From positions 1,798,001 through 1,862,000 of the forward strand of contig CADCXD010000018.1 in NCBI GenBank assembly GCA_902806575.1: a DNA stretch of 64,000 bases, read 5' to 3'. The position numbers and the translations under genes are program-made. The notes under the pieces are model-generated. The model was not told the origin of the DNA and ran no database searches. It saw only the letters and a program-made list of their open reading frames with translations. Shown here piece after piece: positions 10,684 to 21,536 of this stretch. Source of the stretch: Jackrogersella multiformis. Its lineage: Eukaryota > Ascomycota > Sordariomycetes > Xylariales > Hypoxylaceae. Within the stretch, counting starts at the first letter, position 1; the number at the start of each line of letters is the position of its first letter.

Positions 10684-12432
10684 ATGACTCAATTGCTTGC
10701 TTCTCAATTCGCTAAGATGAATCCTATTTCGAGACTTTCATCATGGGGATATGAGGAGGATGTCGGACAAGAAATTGACGATAGCACCATCGCAGGGGGT
10801 GGCCGCGGGGCAAGGCAGACTAGCATTACAAAGACCCAATTGAGGGTCAGCCATGCGCTAAAGTCATTCCTTATCAAAGAGAATATACTTCCAGAAGAAG
10901 AAGTCGGTCTAGAATCCGAACTGCCTACTGATGCGCTCAGGGCTCTACTGGACAAGTCGCATATCAACGTTCCCTTTGAAGTCACAGACAGATCTCATCC
11001 GCTAGCGGAGTATTTCATTAGCTCCAGCCACAATACCTACCTTCTAGGTCACCAACTCACTGGTAAATCTTCCGCCACAGCTTACGAGACAGCTCTGAAT
11101 ACTGGATCCCGATGCGTCGAGATTGACGCATGGGACAACGAGGACAACAAGGATGAACCTAAGGTTACTCATGGATATACTCTTGTGTCTAACATCCCGT
11201 TCCGTGATGTCTGCGAGACAATCCGCGATGTCGTTGACAGGGAAGCCGTACAATCCAGCAGCGCACAAGGTTATCGGGCTGCCCCCATCATGCTCTCCTT
11301 GGAGAACCATTGTGATGCGTACGGGCAGCGACGGCTTGTCCAGATCATGAAGGAGGTATTTGGTGATCGTTTGTTGAGCAAAGCTATCCGAGAAAAAGGT
11401 CACCGAGAGCAAGAAGACCAGAGTGATCCAGTGACCCTAGCAGAACTCGGATCCAAGATAGTGTTGATTGTCGAATACCACTTACCTGACGAAGCAGACA
11501 CGAGTGACGACGGTAGCGATTCGAGCCCCGAAGACGAGGAGCAGAGGCAAGCTCGAGCAGCCTATGAAGCCAGGAAGAAGATCGCTGCTTCTGGTACCAT
11601 CGTCCAAGAGCTCGCGGAGTTAGGTGTATATGCACAGTCGGTAAAACCAAAAGACAATTCTTGGTTTGAGGGTATCTTCAAAGATGGCCCCCCAAACCAC
11701 CTGATTAATGTCTCGGAATCTGGGCTCGCGTCGTTTATGCCCGGTGCGAACGAGAAGATTGCTGAACACAACTCTAAACATCTAATGCGCGTTTTCCCCA
11801 AGGGCACGCGCATCTCGTCGAAAAATCTCAAGCAAGTCCCTTTCTGGGGCATCGGCGCACAGATATGCGCCATGAACTGGCAAACCTTCAACGCCAGCAT
11901 GCAAATCAATGAAGCTCTATTTAGCGGCACCGATGGCTTCGTTTTGAAACCCGCAGCTCTGAGGGCGGGTGGTAGCATGACCCTGAATACCGGCAGGAAG
12001 AAGAAGCTGGTACTTCACATCGCGGGCGCATCAGATGTGCCTGTTCCGGAGGGCATAGAAATGGACGATGTTAAGCCTTACGTTACCTGTACGATTGTGC
12101 ATACTGACGAGCTGAGAGGCGACCATCCCAAGCGCAAGACTGGCCCCTACAAGCAGCACAGGCTTGGTTTCCTACATAGGGGCGAGAACCCACCGTCGAC
12201 GGATCCAATCTGGGACGAGACGCTGGAATGGGAGTACGAAGATAACGAGCTGGTGTTTCTCCGCATGCTTATAAAGAGCGATATCAGCTTCGCGGAGAAC
12301 CCCGTCTTCGTCGTTGCTACCGTGAGGCTTTTATATGCTATCCCTGGTTGGAGTTTCATCCGCATGTTGGACCTGAAGGGTCGAGAGACGAAGTGCACAT
12401 TGCTGGTTAGGTTCAGCTTCTATGACGTTTGA
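10684..12432 (+). CDS. Phosphoinositide-specific phospholipase C
   Basis: The enzyme cleaves phosphatidylinositol 4,5-bisphosphate into inositol trisphosphate and diacylglycerol at the membrane, feeding calcium signalling. The single exon encodes 582 aa from the ATG at 10684. The PI-PLC X domain starts near residue 103, with SSHNTY at 114-119 carrying the first catalytic His, EIDAWD at 146-151 (calcium-binding Glu and Asp) and THG at 162-164. An acidic low-complexity linker (about 265-285) separates X from the Y domain (about 320-450). A C2 domain ends the protein. No clear EF-hands are seen at the N-terminus, so this is a short PLC lacking the long N-terminal extension of yeast Plc1. A further in-frame ATG at 10585 would add 33 hydrophobic residues; the downstream ATG is preferred because the added stretch looks like untranslated leader. 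Confidence 0.92.
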   Translation: MTQLLASQFAKMNPISRLSSWGYEEDVGQEIDDSTIAGGGRGARQTSITKTQLRVSHALKSFLIKENILPEEEVGLESELPTDALRALLDKSHINVPFEVTDRSHPLAEYFISSSHNTYLLGHQLTGKSSATAYETALNTGSRCVEIDAWDNEDNKDEPKVTHGYTLVSNIPFRDVCETIRDVVDREAVQSSSAQGYRAAPIMLSLENHCDAYGQRRLVQIMKEVFGDRLLSKAIREKGHREQEDQSDPVTLAELGSKIVLIVEYHLPDEADTSDDGSDSSPEDEEQRQARAAYEARKKIAASGTIVQELAELGVYAQSVKPKDNSWFEGIFKDGPPNHLINVSESGLASFMPGANEKIAEHNSKHLMRVFPKGTRISSKNLKQVPFWGIGAQICAMNWQTFNASMQINEALFSGTDGFVLKPAALRAGGSMTLNTGRKKKLVLHIAGASDVPVPEGIEMDDVKPYVTCTIVHTDELRGDHPKRKTGPYKQHRLGFLHRGENPPSTDPIWDETLEWEYEDNELVFLRMLIKSDISFAENPVFVVATVRLLYAIPGWSFIRMLDLKGRETKCTLLVRFSFYDV

Positions 12433-13345
12433 TGCAAGTGGCGGAGATTCGCAATCCCTTGTTGTTGAATCCTCAAGGGGCATACTAAACTTGGATTAAC
12501 TCCATTTATATCGTGTCAGGTGGTTGTACAAGGTAGGTAATGGACTCTCCTATGGCAATAAGCCGCCAGCTAACTTGTCAGGTTGGGTAAGCAAACTCGG
12601 TATTGGTTCCTTTTAAACACTGCTTTTTTAGGAATGCATTATTAGATAATAAACTCTTGCGAGGGTTAAATGCCGGAAAAGACGAACATTTTGTCTTCTG
12701 ATTAATTACTAGCTTCCTGTGGATAGATTTCCAAGGTTGTTAAGACTGCCTTGTGTTACCCCTTTTAACAGATGACATCTCGTCGTTTTCTTATGTCGCC
12801 ATTGTCTTATATTTCAACATTCTCTTGTCTCGCCGTTTTGTTTTACTTCGTCTTTTATGTTTCGCCGTCCTCTTGTCTTTTCTCGTCCTATTGCAATTCG
12901 CCGTTTTCCTCTTTCCGTAAAGGTCTTTAACTGCTGTCTTACGCAGTGCCCGTAATCACATCACGACCCAATCATTTAAACATTTATTGTGGTTTTCAAA
13001 GATTTATTGTCGTAAGTAGGCCATAGAAATCAATCGTGGGTATCGTGAAGTGATTATTTTGTGAGTTAAACCATTGGCACCTTCCCGTTAATGCCACCCC
13101 ATTGCCCATTGCTGCCCAGTGCTACCCCCTATTCATAGATTCATAAACAGCTCTTTCCTTTGTGCATAAGACCATCACAGTTTACCTTAAACCCCCAGCC
13201 CCTAAAGTCACCCGAGAAAAGCATCGCCTTAAAGAATTTGGTGCCCCTAAGATACCATTGCCCAATTCCCAGTACAAATCATCAAAAGCTAAGGTCAGCT
13301 AGTTCTCTTAATCGTTATCCTCCTTTTCCCACAGCATATCCTAGC
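12433..13345. other. Intergenic region with degenerate CT-rich repeat
   Basis: No gene is seen. The central part (about 12775-12925) is a pyrimidine-rich degenerate minisatellite, and the following stretch (13080-13330) is C-rich and short-repeat-like. Confidence 0.55.
12775..12925. repeat. Degenerate minisatellite, unit near TCGCCGTTTTCTTGTCT
   Basis: About seven imperfect repeats of a 17-24 bp unit beginning TCGCCGT, TCGTCGT or TCGCCAT and continuing with CTTGTCTT-like pyrimidines. Units vary in length, so it looks old. Confidence 0.5.
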
Positions 13346-14217
13346 TTAGGATATAGTGGTTAGGAAATCTTTACGGGCTCTGAAGTTTTGTACCAGATGT
13401 TTAATAGCCGCCCTTGTCGAGTTTGAGGTATGTCGCTCGCCGATGTAAAGGATAAGTGTCACCAGTTCGGAATGTCCTAAATACTGGAGGCGTATTCCTA
13501 AGCCATCGGAGGCATTCGGGATCACACTTTTCTTTTCATCCTCCATCTCTTCGACGCAAGTAAGCACGGTGTTGTAGATTGCCCTTGAGTTCAGGCACAT
13601 AGCTAAGGCTATCTGGCGGAGATTGGATCCATCGAGCTCTTCAAAATGCTTGCGAGGCACCTCATCGAAGGTGTTTTTTGGCTTGTGCCTAAGTTCTGGT
13701 TTTGGTGAAGAAGGGACCTTTTTCTGACGGTAGGGCTCTGAGGTTGGTGATCTTGATGTAGTATTCTCCTTGGCCATGGTAAGAGCCTGACCTGTTGTGG
13801 TTAAGTTTCTGTCATGCTCTCTGCTTTTCTTGGCATGGTGGCTTTAAAACTTTGTTAGTGGAAGAACATAGATACAATATACTAGGTTAGTTCCGAGATT
13901 TCTTACTGATTTGCGCCGTCTCTAGGTTCGGGAGGAGTTATGAAGTGTAAATTGAAGAACACGTTGATGGGTCTTTCAATATCTGGTCGTTGTGGGTGTG
14001 GAAGCCCAAGGTAGCCATTGATGCAGGAGGTTACCGGCATGGAAGGCGGGTGGCCTTGATAGTAAAAGCTGCCATCGGCAGGGGGGTTGGCACGCCAGGC
14101 GACAGGAAGATGCACAGGAACACCCTGGCGAGATAAGCTGTGTAAAATGGACTCGATCGATCCAGGTCTGGCCTCATTGTGGAAGGTGCCTGGGATCTGG
14201 TTGGGTTGGTTCGACAT
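13346..14217 (-). CDS. Hypothetical protein, about 257 aa
   Basis: I do not recognise this protein. Two open blocks on the minus strand join in phase: exon 1 from the ATG at 14217 to 13907, intron 13906-13809 (GTAAGA...ACAG) and exon 2 13808-13346. The first exon is Pro/Ser/Asn-rich (PNQIPGTFHNEARPG, HLPVAWRANPPADGSFYYQG). The second begins with a basic Ser/Pro-rich linker and ends in a helical region of about 110 residues (LRQIALAMCLNSRAIYNTVL, then LVTLILYIGER). Open frame also extends upstream of 14217 to about 14385 without another ATG, so a further 5' exon is possible. No signal peptide or membrane span is seen. The helical C-terminus may be a protein-interaction module. Confidence 0.5.
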
Positions 14218-15329
14218 TGTGATGTTGCTTATGATGGCTGAGGGAGAAGGAAAGATCTGCGTTGGTTGTGCCGGCGATGGGTAAAGATCTCGGAAACTAA
14301 CCTGAACGTCGTGCAATGGTCGAGACGGCTCACTTGAGTTTTCATTCAATAGTAATCTTGCCTGATATTTTTACGTAAAGAAAAGAAGAATTGTTAGAGA
14401 AGAGATAGATTTATATAGAAGGTATATATGCACATTTCCTAATCAAAGGACAACTGCTCCACACTACCTCCATTCTCCCGTGCACCCGCCAAAATTGGCT
14501 GCGAGGGTGAATATTAGGAAGGCTATTAGGTTGTTACTTCCTATCTAGCTTTGAGTGCTAACATCCCAAGGCACCTATTGTTTGCTTAGAAACGTCGTCG
14601 TGAGGTACCTAGTTGGGCGGGTAGGTGGTTTGCACACAGACAGAGCACGAACCACTTAATTGGTTAACGCCCTGTTCCTTATGATCAGAAGGTACCACCC
14701 ATTGAAGACGACAGTCAAAATTTGGTCATTACTTTGGGTATGCTTTATATATAAGGACGCCAGGTGGGATATTAGACAGTGTGTATTATTAGTATTTTCT
14801 TTTTCAAAGAACGCGATTATTTATTATCACATAAATCTAGATATTTTTGTTCTAAATAACTCAAAATCTTTTTGGCTTGATCAATTCCATGTAATGATAC
14901 GTTATGTATAGTGATTGTAAAAATTCCGTGGTCATAAAAAGGGGGGTCATGTGACTCAGGGGTAGCCTTAAGAAAAATAAATTTTCCTGCACCCTTTTTA
15001 TACGGTGGTCTCCTTTATAACTATCCCATTGCCTTACAAGAATGTTCCTTTACCCCACAGATAGCTTCTTATCCAGCGCATGTGGAGTTAACTGATCTTC
15101 CGAGTTTACCTCTGCCGGTTGTGTGATGGTCTAAGGAACTATTGTTGCACGAGGGAGGAAAAGGCTACCGTGAGAGCCGGCTCCGGCGGCTCTTATGCAC
15201 TGTATGGGCTCCACGTTAGGGGAGCGCTACGGGACCGTGACAGGTTGGTAGAAAATTCTTGACACAAACCTTATTCTTAGGCGCGCTAATGACCCATACT
15301 TGACTTCAGGGGGCTTGTTCCACTCTCTG
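14218..15329. other. Intergenic region
   Basis: Mostly AT-rich with no supported gene. Around 15160-15185 a GC-rich 8-bp hairpin (GAGAGCCG pairing with CGGCTCTT) stands out. Confidence 0.5.
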
Positions 15330-15750
15330 ATACTTGTCAAGACTCCCTAGCTAGACGATGAGGCTTATTCTTGAGAGACAAGCCATCAATAATGATCGTT
15401 GGTGTGGTGCCTGGGTGGATGACAAGGGAAGTGATGGCCGGGTTAACCATGGGCTAGTTCGCGAGTGTAGAATCTATTGGCTAGCTTGCTTCGACCATAA
15501 CATTGCCATGGGCCTAGGATACAACAATCTTGCGTAGTCCTCAGTTCCTTAAATACAATCCAGTCTCTTTTGGGTACCATTGTAAATCCCAAACTAGTCA
15601 GTATAATGAAGCGTAGATCAGCCTTCGGTAGCGCTGTTGTCTTCTCAAGAATTAGTTGCCTGTGGCTGACAACTCCCTGGAAATTAGCAAGAGAATATCC
15701 TAAGATATGGTTTACACAAATAGTTTTCACGATAAATGGGCATTTGTGTG
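15330..15750 (-). pseudogene. Decayed short-chain dehydrogenase/reductase (SDR) fragment
   Basis: Reading the minus strand gives the recognisable middle and C-terminal part of a fungal SDR of the retinol-dehydrogenase/daunorubicin-reductase-like group. The order is ADLRFIILTSLGF (the strand before the catalytic Ser), then LGPWQCYGRSKLAN (catalytic YxxxK), then TRELAHG. After TRELAHG a stop and a one-base frame change occur, and the alignment resumes in another frame as NPAITSLVIHPGTT with GLSLKNK. The region upstream of 15700 keeps only a weak NHLGY-like trace, and the N-terminal GxxxGIG cofactor site is not found. The gene is therefore frameshifted and truncated. Confidence 0.8.
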
Positions 15751-16225
15751 GCTGAAAATAAGACGTGATGTTGCTTCAAGTTTGACACACCCAGTGATTC
15801 TCTTAGCAAAGATATTCTCCTGCTCTGGCCAATTCGGTGCAGTGAAATTCACAGAATGCTAGGTATCTAATAAATAGAGAAGAATAACTCGCATGGTCGT
15901 TGAACTTGAGTTTTATTCAGCAATAGAACAAGTTTGCCATGACTTAGATGCGTAAAGCTTAATGTACTTTGCCAAAGGAATTTCCATTGCCTTGCTTCTT
16001 CTCTCTTCAAACCCGGCTCCAGGGACATATATTTCCCTCAGAGAATCTATCACTGTTCATATTAAGTCTCACGCCCTTTTGTAAACCCTTAGGTTTTTAA
16101 TTCTTAGATTGGCTTTATTCAAGAAAGAGAAATACGGGGGTAGAGAAGGCGAAAAATAAGGACCTCAATATTGCTAACCCTAGAACCCTCAAATACATAC
16201 AGAAGAAGCCACGCCAGAATTAATA
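15751..16225. other. Intergenic region
   Basis: The right-hand part of this 475 bp is the 3' flank of the receptor gene. The left-hand part may hold eroded N-terminal SDR sequence. No gene is seen. Confidence 0.45.
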
Positions 16226-17723
16226 TTAAATTTCCAGATTACGCGGAGCATAGTTCAATTCCTGTGATGTACTAGGATAAGGGGGTTGTTGGATATGTGT
16301 TGGTTGCGAGCCTTGATCGAATGTGATCGAAACTGTTATATCCTTTCTAATACCAGTAGAATGATCACGAGCACCACGCCCACCTATAACACCCATATGA
16401 TATGTGTTATCTGGGAATACTTGTTGGCTCTCGTCACTATTGATTTCGTTGACAATTCTGGGCTCCTGGAGTGGCTTGAAAGATCCATCGCTTTCCCCAG
16501 ACCTGTTCTCTTGGGCCCGTTTCCATGACAGATAGGTATTCAAATTGTTACCATGGCCACTTTGTTCCTGGGTATATGTTCTGGGTCCTTTAAGTATGGG
16601 CTTGACGGTTGGTATTGACACAGCAATAAGGACAAAATTGGCTTCGAGACTATGAAAGTTACTTAGTATACGAAACTAAATTGAGGGCTTATAGTCAAGA
16701 GAGTAGACTACTTACGTCCACCAGATTGCGAGAATTGCCATGTTATCTATAGTGAGGTAATTTTGAATTTAGCATTGGCCAACAACTCCAGATCGTTTTC
16801 AACTTACAACTTTGGTCCTCGACCTTAGTGATTTCTTTAAGGTAAACAGTTTTGACGATACAGGCGACCATGGCGCTATAATTATAATGGTTACTAAACA
16901 CATACTACTACAAGGCAGGCAGACGATGGGAAGCTTTACAAAATGCCCAGTCCCATTATTCCACTAAGAAAGGCTTTCTGCTTCCAATGCATCTGCAGAT
17001 GCCAGAAGAGAGACGAGGGGAAAACAGCCAGTGCCAAATCCACCATCGAGCATATCACTGAGACATATTAGCTGTTTGTATGTTTCAGAACACAATGGTC
17101 TTGCCAATTGGATTTCTGCTTACCACCTTGGAGGTAGCCAGCATATACTTGCGCATACAGAGTCCAGCAATCTGCCTTAATACTTTTATTCCAAAACCCT
17201 TCAACTGGTCGGCATTGTGCATATATGATGATAACTGTTACTATATCTGTTATGAATTGGATACATATAATCGCCCATAGGAATCTTCGCTTTGTTTTAG
17301 ATGGTGGAATGAGGTTCAAGAGGAGGAAAGCGAAGGAAATACGGCCGAATCCAGGGGACATGATAGCGAATAATTCACATATATATACCCACTTCCCCAT
17401 GTACATAATAGCCATGGGCTTAGACTCGAGGGCTTGAATATGCTTCCCTAAGCCCCAGTGAGACGATATCGTGAGACAGACACTATTGCCTAGGTCGAAA
17501 AGCTAGATCGAGACCCTGTAAGCTACCAAGCCATATTGCCATAGAATAAGGATACATATGCACCTACTAGAGTAATGATTATAATATAATCATCGAGATT
17601 AAGTTTCCGCATAATCTTTAGGCGGACATAAAGTCGCAAGGAAACAACTGATGTCGATATAAGGGAGAGTATCCACGCGATAGCGAGAACCAAAGGCCCT
17701 ATATCTTCTGAGTTGGCACCCAT
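16226..17723 (-). CDS. Pth11-like rhodopsin-domain integral membrane protein, 388 aa
   Basis: This is a fungal-specific seven-helix membrane protein of the Pth11/rhodopsin-domain family, candidate receptors for surface or host signals. Six exons fit in phase: 17723-17564, 17489-17124, 17057-16940, 16875-16808, 16746-16716 and 16649-16226. Family signposts appear in order: helix 1 LVLAIAWILSLISTSVVSLR, LNLDDY, SSHWGLGKHIQAL, YICELFAIMSPGFGRISFAF, YAQCRPVEGFWN, GVICSMVDLALAVFP, KTVYL, ANFVLIAVSIPTVKPIL. The cytoplasmic tail of about 125 residues is polar. No CFEM domain precedes the helices, so it belongs to the class lacking one. The 31-bp exon 5 is unusually short but is needed to keep helix 7 in frame. 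All six exons are intact, unlike the neighbouring SDR relic. The ligand is unknown. Confidence 0.85.
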
Positions 17724-19478
17724 AATTGAGGGTTAACTTTCAAATTTATTGAAAGAAAAACAGTTTTGGACTTATAAGGTCGAATAAAGTCGTATATATT
17801 ATGGGAATTAATGAAGGCAGATAAAGGTATTCGGGTTACGCTTAATGCTACCATATTTTGAAATGTCGAATATTAGTATCGCACTGTCGACGAGTGGTAG
17901 CTGTGATCTAAAAACCACAGATCTGCAAGCCTTCCAATTAAAATGTTGTCCTTTTAAGGCGACATGTTTCCGCCATTAATATACGCATGTATCTTTTGAT
18001 TGATACACCCATCTTAACCTGTAAATGTAAGGGAGGTCCAATCTTTCTCTAATTAAGACAAATATCTCAGACAGGTTCTTACAGGTACATCAACTTGGGA
18101 TATCATCCTCGTAACTACATCGGTAGATGATTTGTATATTGCAACTCGTATTGGTCTGGTCTGCTTGAAACAATCGGATGACAAATTCACCTTCCTACTC
18201 CGGAGAGCCATACATGTGTAACACAAACAGCTATAGGCTCGGGACCGACTTGGCATTCTCTTACGCGGACTGAAGAGTCTTATATGCCAGCTGAGGCCGC
18301 CAGGAACCAGGTACTTGGGTATGAAAATGGACTACCTTTTAGTGCTAATTCGATTTGTCGAATGTTCGGTAACTACCAAGTAGCTGCGTAGATAACCACT
18401 CAACATCTTTGAATAATATGCCTTTTCTGGCGTACTTAATGTCTCATTCTTACACTAATTATAACTATTATCTACAGTGGATTAAGACCTCTATTCGGGC
18501 GTTCTGCCGATTACGCATATGCATGGCTTACTGCCGCCCCGCGAAACCTGGTCCGTACGACAGTCTCAGAAGATCTCCGATCCCTCGGTGTACGTAGGCC
18601 CCCAACAGCACGGCAATTTTCATTGGTGCCATTCCGGGGTTGCAGAATTGTGTAACTCGAACCATGCGAACCATTTAATGTATTCTATAGGACTAATAGA
18701 CAGAGGAAAGCCAAGCATGTCATGAACACGGGGTTCCCCAACCGACGACACCAACTTGTTTAAATCGTGACGAAACAGAATATTGGCAGCTATTACACAA
18801 CAGAAAGTTTACATAAACCTACTTAAACAATCCCACCGGTAGGAAAATTGAGGCATTTTCGCGGTAGCCTTACGCTCGCGGGAATTCCTTTGCTGGTATG
18901 GAAGTGATCAAAGTACTGGATGTAAGAGTTACACAAGTATCGAACTAAGCCTTACACAAATGTCAATTATGGGCTTAAAACCTCGGGGACTATTCTCTGA
19001 TATGATTCATAGATGCTCCGATTCGTTGCTTTAATAAAATCTGGGGTCTGGACTATGCCGGCTCCTCGCGTGTTGATCAATAGGGGGGCGGGACAATAGT
19101 TAAAAGTTCACTGTATTTGCTTCATCAATGGCCGAATTTACACTGTATTGGACTTTCTGTATAGGAGGTAGGTACCGTGGTTTTATTCATAAGGTAAATA
19201 CTTACTTCTTTTACTGTATATTCATCAATAAGTACCTCACACTTTTTGTCCTAGGCAGTTCAATATTTGCAGACTGCGTCCATTCCATTATTATGATACA
19301 CGTGGCTGAGCGGCGCCCTTACATACCAGCCCAAGTACCTGGGATAGGTACCAGATAGTTAACGATCTTCGATATAAGGCAGAGTGTAGATCAAGGTGAA
19401 AGTTCGTTAAATTTTTCAATCAACGGGGTATCGTTTATATGACAAGTGGATTCTACAGGTAGTGTACAACCGAGAAGC
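17724..19478. other. Intergenic region with a coding-like relic patch
   Basis: This 1.75 kb holds no intact gene. A GC-richer patch at about 18490-18655 keeps a 54-codon open frame (RTTVSEDLRSLGVRR) whose Arg-rich helical look could be the remnant of a transposase-type DNA-binding domain, but this is weak. Confidence 0.45.
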
Positions 19479-20834
19479 CTACTTCTCTGCTTCCAACTTT
19501 TGCGGAATGAGATGTTCAGCCATACTAATAGCGCCTTCCATATCGTTTTTGTTGAATAAGAAAAGGCCTTGGATAGCAGCAGTACTCGTGCGAGATAATG
19601 CCCTCCCCTCTTTCATCTCATTGAAGAACCCTAGTTCGTCGAGTCGCTTTAAGAATCTCTCTCGATGAGTGCCATCAGCGTCAATATCACCGTAGAACCT
19701 GACCCACATCTGAGAAGCCTGGTACTTGGTAGCTTCTCCAATACGAACAGTCATGTCTACTCGCCCAGGTCTGATCAGAGCAGGATCCAGAAGCTCGACA
19801 TGATTCGTAGTGAGGAATGCAATACGTTCCTCTCCGGCAGACAATCCATCTAGAGCATTGAGGAGCCCAGAAAATGTCACAGTCCCGCCACCGTATCCAT
19901 CGGCATCACGCTTTTTCCTGTTGACAAATGCAGAATCGGCGTCTTCCAACAGGAGGATGGTCCGCTCCGGAAGTTTCGTGAGTAAGAAAGCAAGCTTGTC
20001 GTCCGTTACTCCGATTTCGCTTAGGTTAACCATGGCCACACTGAAGTCTAGTTCACCTGCTAGGGCCTGAATGAAAGAACTCTTTCCGCTACCCGGCGGC
20101 CCATAGAGAAGATAGCCCCTGCGGTAAGGAATTCCGCGATCCACATACCATTGCCGTCGCGCGAGGAAATCTTTTGCATCATTGACGATGTCTTCCTTGA
20201 CTCCTTGGTCTAAGATCACGCTACCTAATGGCCGTTTCCTCCGAGGTTCACCTAGTGGGACCCAATCAAAATTCCTTACTGAGTATACCACGGTCTTCCC
20301 CTCATTGGCCTGGAGCGCAAGAGCTCGAGCCTCGGCGAATACATCCTCGAAAATATGCCGATGCGCATATAGAGTGGTAAGCTCAACTGTCTCATGGGGC
20401 TCTCCTGTATTCGTCTTTGCCGTTGCCTGTTTTTCCCTATTTACGGCGATGTACGCATGCTTGTACTTCACGATATGTCGGCCATATCCAGGTTGTAGGA
20501 AGAAGCTTGCGCTCGTGGGGCCGTTCGGGGTAGAACTAGTGCTCGTAGTGACAGATAGCTTGTTAATGCGGGTTAATCTCTTCGCGATGAATGAGGTTTG
20601 CTCGCGGGGTTGCGACAGCCATGCAAGGATCCAAGGATAGGAAGGGTCCTGTCTACTGATCTCGACATTGACAAGCATGCGGCGGCGGATCATACCAGCA
20701 GTGGTGATTGCGCCTCGACGAGCAAAGGCGATAACAGCGCCAAGCGACGCGAGGCCAAAGCCTCCCGCAAAAACGGGGTTGTCGAGCAGCGCATTGAAGT
20801 TGAAGAGCGACTGCGTTGTCGAGGGATCCGACAT
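19479..20834 (-). CDS. Bcs1-type mitochondrial AAA ATPase
   Basis: The protein belongs to the Bcs1 family of AAA ATPases, whose founding member moves the folded Rieske iron-sulfur protein across the inner mitochondrial membrane for complex III assembly. The single-exon 451-aa protein has one N-terminal membrane helix (residues 21-38), then the Bcs1-specific domain (about 45-205). The AAA domain has Walker A GPPGSGKSS at 245-253, Walker B LLLEDAD at 294-300, a sensor-1-like TTN, and arginine-finger-like RPGR. Length matches Bcs1 (about 450 aa). Ascomycetes often carry several Bcs1-like paralogues with unclear roles, so it could be the true orthologue or a paralogue; the complete length and short tail favour the former. 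It is divergent from the small gene at 21279, sharing a 444-bp gap. Confidence 0.88.
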   Translation of the reverse strand: MSDPSTTQSLFNFNALLDNPVFAGGFGLASLGAVIAFARRGAITTAGMIRRRMLVNVEISRQDPSYPWILAWLSQPREQTSFIAKRLTRINKLSVTTSTSSTPNGPTSASFFLQPGYGRHIVKYKHAYIAVNREKQATAKTNTGEPHETVELTTLYAHRHIFEDVFAEARALALQANEGKTVVYSVRNFDWVPLGEPRRKRPLGSVILDQGVKEDIVNDAKDFLARRQWYVDRGIPYRRGYLLYGPPGSGKSSFIQALAGELDFSVAMVNLSEIGVTDDKLAFLLTKLPERTILLLEDADSAFVNRKKRDADGYGGGTVTFSGLLNALDGLSAGEERIAFLTTNHVELLDPALIRPGRVDMTVRIGEATKYQASQMWVRFYGDIDADGTHRERFLKRLDELGFFNEMKEGRALSRTSTAAIQGLFLFNKNDMEGAISMAEHLIPQKLEAEK

Positions 20835-21278
20835 GACGCTGGTAAGAAGCTGGAAAAAGGTTCGGCGATTAAATTCTTAATCTTTAATAGGTAGATTTAA
20901 TTTTCGGAGCTTAAAGATTCCAATGATGACTAAGCAGACAAGAGGTGGGTGGGGCATCCTGAGTGGCTTACCTAGTGCGCCAACAGCCTATGATGTCCGT
21001 TTAAGCTCTATCTGCTTATCTAACTTATCTTGAATGCATACATCTTGATTATGCACTATTCGAATTATTCATTCACTTGACTAAAGATCAAATTTATGAG
21101 ATCATCAAACTTATCATTATGACGACCTTGACTAATTCAGCTATAATAAAGACGTATAGTTTATTTAAATCTTTAAAATGTTTTACAGCTACGTCCGAAG
21201 TTAATCTTGCGCAGAAATCTATCCAGTTTCCTAATCTCTAACTTGCAATATTAATTCTGAACATAACATCAAGTCAAT
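20835..21278. promoter_or_regulatory. Shared divergent promoter region (Bcs1-like / small 66-aa gene)
   Basis: These 444 bp separate two divergent starts, so they must carry the upstream control of both genes. The sequence is AT-rich; no specific operator was recognised. Confidence 0.5.
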
Positions 21279-21536
21279 ATGCCTTCTGGCACTGAAAAGG
21301 CAAATCAGGAGTTCATGGGCGGCGTAGAAAAGACGAGAGCCCCTGCTAATGGTGCGTGATCTTCCACCTTACAGTGGCATTGAAAGCTCATGGTTGACAC
21401 AAAGCTAGACAAATCTAAACAAGCGGGCCTCGTTATGGAATCAACTTCAGGGGGAGACAACCCGAAGGCTGGCGGATCATCTTTCAGGCCAATCGCTAAA
21501 GGCGAAGCAAACGCATCGAATTATGTTCCTGCCTAA
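21279..21536 (+). CDS. Small conserved protein, 66 aa
   Basis: A two-exon gene too short for ordinary ORF scans. Exon 1 21279-21351 (ATG at 21279), intron 21352-21408 (GTGCGT...GCTAG) and exon 2 21409-21536 give 66 aa in phase 1. The protein is polar, with MPSGTEKANQEFMGGVEK, then AGLVMESTSGGDNPKAGG and the end ANASNYVPA. There is no membrane segment or signal peptide, and it is probably disordered. I recall similar short uncharacterised proteins in ascomycetes, but I cannot assign a function. The clean splice, phase and codon quality in an AT-rich surrounding support a real gene. Confidence 0.7.

Noticed and set aside
15160..15185. GC-rich hairpin considered as a transcription terminator
   Set aside because: Hairpin terminators are a bacterial feature. 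In a fungal nuclear genome this has no such meaning, and no gene ends here.
18053..18256. Minus-strand frame with CLCYTCMALRSRKV, recalling a Zn2Cys6 binuclear cluster
   Set aside because: Only part of the six-cysteine spacing is present and no regulator-type sequence follows; chance likeness is more likely.
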